From: Paenibacillus plantiphilus
GTDB taxonomy: Bacteria > Bacillota > Bacilli > Paenibacillales > Paenibacillaceae
NCBI RefSeq assembly: GCF_927798095.1
Contig: NZ_CAKMMF010000013.1
Location: 110,551-174,550, forward strand
Length of the DNA stretch: 64,000 nt
Direction: 5' to 3'
Each line of letters starts with the position of its first letter. Position 1 is the stretch's first letter. Positions 61,608 through 64,000 of this stretch are shown one piece after another. A program made the position numbers and the translations under genes. The notes under the pieces are model-generated. The model saw only the letters and a list, made by a program, of their open reading frames with translations, was not told where the DNA came from and did not search any database.

Positions 61608-62520
61608 TAGTCAGGTTGGACGAATCGTCAAGGCTTTGAGCGGTTATTATTATGTGCTGCCCCAAGGCGCAGACAAGGATTCGACTCCTATTCAGTGCAG
61701 AGGACGGGGAATATTCAAGAAGCGGGGCGAATCGCCGCTAGTCGGTGATTTGGTGGAATTCGAAGCAACAGAGAACGGTGAAGGCACAGTTGATTTTATT
61801 CTGCCTCGCGTCTCGGAGCTGATTCGTCCTCAAGTGGCTAATATCGATCTTGCAGTTCTGGTATTCTCCTTAACCGAGCCCGCGCTAAGTTTGACATTGC
61901 TGGATAAGTTTCTTGTGCATATCGAGCATGCGGGCATTCAGGCGCTGCTTTGCTTAAGCAAGCAGGATCTCGCAAGGGAAGGCGAGGATACCGAAGCAGC
62001 TCAGCATATGATGCAGGAGGTCATTCGGATCTACGAGCCTATTGGCTATGAAGTGATGACGACCAGCTCCAGCCAAGGAGATGGAACAGAGCTGCTTCTA
62101 GGGCGTCTTCAAGGACATCTCTCCGTATTTGCCGGTCAGTCTGGCGTGGGCAAGTCATCCTTGCTGAACGCGCTCGTTCCAGGTCTGTCTCTGGAGACGA
62201 ATGCGATCAGCAATAAGCTCGGACGCGGCAAGCATACGACGAGGCATGTCGAGCTTGTTAGCATTGGCGATGGTTATGTGGCCGATACGCCGGGCTTCAG
62301 CCAGCTTGATTTCACAGAGCTGGGTATTGAAGAGCTCGGCAGCTGTTTTCGGGAAATGCGCGAATTGGCGCCCGATTGCAAGTTTCGCGGTTGTACGCAT
62401 ATGCATGAGCCGGATTGCGCTGTTCTGGATGCTATGGAGGCGGGAACAATCGCAGCTAGCCGATACGAGAATTATTTGCAATTCATGGCGGAAATGAAAG
62501 AGAAAAAGCGGAGGTACTAA
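61543..62520 (+). CDS. rsgA: Ribosome small-subunit GTPase RsgA
   Basis: A 325-aa circularly permuted GTPase that checks late 30S maturation. The OB fold comes first (about 15-90), then G4 [11 protein letters not shown]1 [18 protein letters not shown]3 [16 protein letters not shown], and the zinc cysteines [19 protein letters not shown] 61543 follows GAGGAG, so it overlaps the prkC end by 65 bp. An earlier start at 61510 has no ribosome site. Gene order matches prpC-prkC-rsgA-rpe of Bacillus; PrkC phosphorylates RsgA in several species. Confidence 0.94.
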   Translation: MTVQSQKNSKDSKNNQNNRNSDSQVGRIVKALSGYYYVLPQGADKDSTPIQCRGRGIFKKRGESPLVGDLVEFEATENGEGTVDFILPRVSELIRPQVANIDLAVLVFSLTEPALSLTLLDKFLVHIEHAGIQALLCLSKQDLAREGEDTEAAQHMMQEVIRIYEPIGYEVMTTSSSQGDGTELLLGRLQGHLSVFAGQSGVGKSSLLNALVPGLSLETNAISNKLGRGKHTTRHVELVSIGDGYVADTPGFSQLDFTELGIEELGSCFREMRELAPDCKFRGCTHMHEPDCAVLDAMEAGTIAASRYENYLQFMAEMKEKKRRY

Positions 62521-62521
62521 C

Positions 62522-63166
62522 ATGACTATCATAGCACCATCCATACTATCGGCGAACTTCGCCGCACTGGCGGAAGATGTTAAAGAGGTCGATCAAGCGG
62601 GAGCGGATTGGATTCATATCGACGTAATGGATGGCCATTACGTGCCGAACCTAACCTTCGGACCGCTTGTCGTAAGTGCGATTAGGCCGTATACGAAGCT
62701 GACTTTTGACGTTCATCTGATGATCGAACGTCCAGAAAATTTTATTCCTGCGTTCATAGAGGCGGGAGCAGACCGGATTACAGTTCACGCTGAGACATGC
62801 CCTCATCTGCATAGAGTTATCGGGATGATCAGGGATGCGGGGCTGCCAGCAGGAGTTGCGCTCAATCCCGCTACACCTCTTTCTGCACTGGATTGCATCG
62901 TGGAGGAACTGGATATGGTTCTGCTCATGACTGTTAACCCTGGCTTCGGCGGACAGAAGTTCATACCACAGTCTTTATCCAAGCTTAAAGAGCTGAGAGC
63001 GATGCTGAATGCACGCGGATTGGACCATATTAATATTCAGGTGGACGGAGGCGTTAACACTGCGACAGCGCCTCTTGTGCGCGAAGCAGGGGCTAATGTT
63101 CTTGTTGCGGGAAATGCCGTATTCACAGAGCGTGACCGCAGGGCAGCGATCGCATCGCTGCGCTAA
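62522..63166 (+). CDS. rpe: Ribulose-phosphate 3-epimerase
   Basis: A 214-aa TIM-barrel enzyme of the pentose phosphate path that interconverts ribulose 5-phosphate and xylulose 5-phosphate. Motifs are [49 protein letters not shown] and VDGGVN. It starts 1 bp after the rsgA stop, with CGGAGG upstream in the rsgA coding end. Last gene before the terminator at 63221. Confidence 0.95.
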   Translation: MTIIAPSILSANFAALAEDVKEVDQAGADWIHIDVMDGHYVPNLTFGPLVVSAIRPYTKLTFDVHLMIERPENFIPAFIEAGADRITVHAETCPHLHRVIGMIRDAGLPAGVALNPATPLSALDCIVEELDMVLLMTVNPGFGGQKFIPQSLSKLKELRAMLNARGLDHINIQVDGGVNTATAPLVREAGANVLVAGNAVFTERDRRAAIASLR

Positions 63167-63220
63167 GTAGTAGGCTGATGACGGCAGTATGGAATAGGAC
63201 AATCCAATGATGCATAGTAT

Positions 63221-63256
63221 GGTTACATGAACGAATGTTCTTGTAGCCTTTTTTTT
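63221..63256 (+). terminator. Intrinsic terminator of the coaBC-rpe block
   Basis: GGTTACA (63221-63227) pairs with TGTAGCC (63242-63248), an inner GAAC/GTTC pair extends it, and eight T follow. Confidence 0.85.
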
Positions 63257-63355
63257 ATATCTGTAAGTATAACGGCAGGCAATTAGGAAAGTGGCAATAC
63301 ATGCTAAGGGAAGTTCATATTGAATGTTCCTTATGAGTTTGAGGAGGGGTGGAGC

Positions 63356-63436
63356 ATGAAGTTTTATACGATCAAGCTGCCAAAGTTTCTGGGCGGGTTT
63401 GTAAAGGCCATTCTGAATACGTTTCAGAAGAGCTAG
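63356..63436 (+). CDS. spoVM: Stage V sporulation protein M
   Basis: A 26-residue amphipathic peptide beginning MKFYTIKLPKFLGGFVKA and ending LNTFQKS, close to B. subtilis SpoVM. It senses membrane curvature and anchors SpoIVA on the forespore, starting coat assembly. GAGGAGGGG lies 8-15 nt before ATG 63356. Pro-9 and the hydrophobic positions are kept. It is short enough that size-limited gene calls would miss it. The place, just after rpe, matches the Bacillus region without thiN. Confidence 0.95.
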   Translation: MKFYTIKLPKFLGGFVKAILNTFQKS

Positions 63437-63720
63437 CTATTGCAGAGAATCAGCATACTGTGCTCGTTGAAGAAGCAACCCCCAATGCAAGTAGCCGGCC
63501 GGGCAGCGGGCGGCTGTTTGCGGTGTCTGCTTTAATCGTAGGCGTACAAAGGGTAAACACTCTTATGAAGTCTACAACAGAGCATCGCACGCCACTCTCT
63601 GCATCTTTGTCCTATATGCTGCTTCTAGAGCAACTGATCGGTCAGAGCTGCGCGTAAGTGGTTTTTTTCCTTCCAGCACATCACGCGCTAAGTTTTCGAG
63701 CTGTAACACGGAATTTTCGT

Positions 63721-63769
63721 CTTACAGCGGCAGCTTGAGTAGATTTTACGTGTCTTTATCCGCCGTAAG
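63721..63769 (+). other. Hairpin between spoVM and the IS end
   Basis: CTTACAGCGG (63721-63730) pairs with CCGCCGTAAG (63760-63769) with one mismatch. The 340-bp stretch from 63437 to 63777 otherwise holds no credible gene; it may be a spacer or part of a dispersed repeat. Confidence 0.4.
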
Positions 63770-63777
63770 TTGATTTT

Positions 63778-64000
63778 TGGACCTCTGTCAAGAAAGTAGA
63801 CACCAACTAACGTTGCTTACAAATGCTTTTATAGTACTCAGCTTCAAATCGGTCAGGAGATAGGTAACCCAATGAACCGTGGATTCGCTTCCGGTTATAA
63901 AAGAGCTCGATGTACTCAAATACTTCTTGTTGCGCTTGGACCTTCGTTTGAAATTTGGTGCAGTAAATAAACTCCTTCTTCAGCACACTGTGGAAGGATT
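63778..64000 (-). mobile_element. End of an IS3-family insertion sequence (continues outside)
   Basis: The end begins near 63778 with TGGACCTCTGTCAAGAAAGT, a likely terminal repeat, and the transposase reads into it on the minus strand. Only the 3' end lies in the window, so the other terminal repeat and target duplication are not visible. Confidence 0.75.
63807..64000 (-). CDS. IS3-family transposase (OrfB/DDE), C-terminal part
   Basis: About 64 residues of the C-terminus are visible, ending at a stop at 63807. Matches are FHSVLKKEFIY, FEYIELFYNRKRIHGSLGYL and SPDRFEAEYY, the last part of the DDE integrase domain, including the glutamate of the catalytic triad in LKKEF. The 5' part lies beyond the window, so it cannot be told whether the gene is intact. 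It transposes the surrounding element. Confidence 0.88.
   Translation of the reverse strand, partial: SFHSVLKKEFIYCTKFQTKVQAQQEVFEYIELFYNRKRIHGSLGYLSPDRFEAEYYKSICKQR

Noticed and set aside
63349..63657. 102-aa frame covering spoVM in another frame
   Set aside because: The spoVM peptide is an excellent match with its own ribosome site; the other frame shows no family resemblance.
1..64000. CRISPR array, tRNA, rRNA or prophage
   Set aside because: No regular spaced repeats, no tRNA cloverleaf or rRNA-like stretch and no phage structural genes were seen.

Overview
The window reads as chromosomal DNA from an endospore-forming Bacillota of the Paenibacillaceae type (Paenibacillus or a close relative). 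The evidence is a 26-codon spoVM, a gerA/gerC/gerB germination operon, YlbF/YlbG, YlaN, RemA, a tyrosine T-box, low-GC Gram-positive promoters and purine-rich Shine-Dalgarno sites, with base composition near 50 % GC by eye. Species cannot be named from the sequence alone. No rRNA, tRNA, CRISPR array or prophage was seen.

Layout. 0-7.4 kb: the 3' end of acsA, a class A penicillin-binding protein with two fibronectin type III domains, T-box-controlled tyrS, a collapsed VOC-family pseudogene, and rpsD with a long leader. 7.5-17.6 kb: a GAF-GAF-GGDEF diguanylate cyclase, a lipoprotein, an M29 aminopeptidase, an HPr-like protein without its active histidine, YlaN, a Ca2+/H+ antiporter, Asp23, a YugN-FtsW/RodA pair, an M20 amidohydrolase and a CBS protein. 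17.8-22.8 kb: an XPB-like helicase translationally coupled to a helicase-associated protein, then ylbF-ylbG and an unknown gene. 23-27.1 kb: a four-gene spore germination operon. 27.1-33 kb: ThuA, an orphan sugar-binding lipoprotein, a GMC oxidoreductase, a LysR regulator and a PHP phosphoesterase.

33.2-63.4 kb follows the Bacillus subtilis yloA-to-spoVM order: rqcH, a yloB-type Ca2+-ATPase, then remA-gmk-rpoZ-coaBC-priA-def-fmt-rsmB-rlmN-stp-prkC-rsgA-rpe-spoVM. About 11 kb sits between the ATPase and remA. It carries an unrecognised two-gene unit (a 896-aa protein with three Ig-like repeats and a 238-aa partner), an NlpC/P60 hydrolase, a luciferase-like oxidoreductase, an SDR, an ArgD-like aminotransferase with ARG-box-like sites in its promoter, dapF and a yitJ-type methionine-cycle enzyme. 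The last 220 bp are the end of an IS3-family element.

How the genes work together. The 49.3-63.2 kb block joins nucleotide supply (Gmk), transcription (RpoZ), CoA synthesis, replication restart (PriA), start-methionine formylation and removal (Fmt, Def), rRNA methylation (RsmB, RlmN), Stp/PrkC signalling and 30S maturation (RsgA). Many of these genes overlap or nearly touch, which suggests long polycistronic transcripts.

The least explained items are the 38.2-41.7 kb two-gene unit, a dispersed hairpin-forming repeat present in inverted orientation at 33.0 and 50.5 kb, the XPB helicase pair and the histidine-less HPr-like protein.
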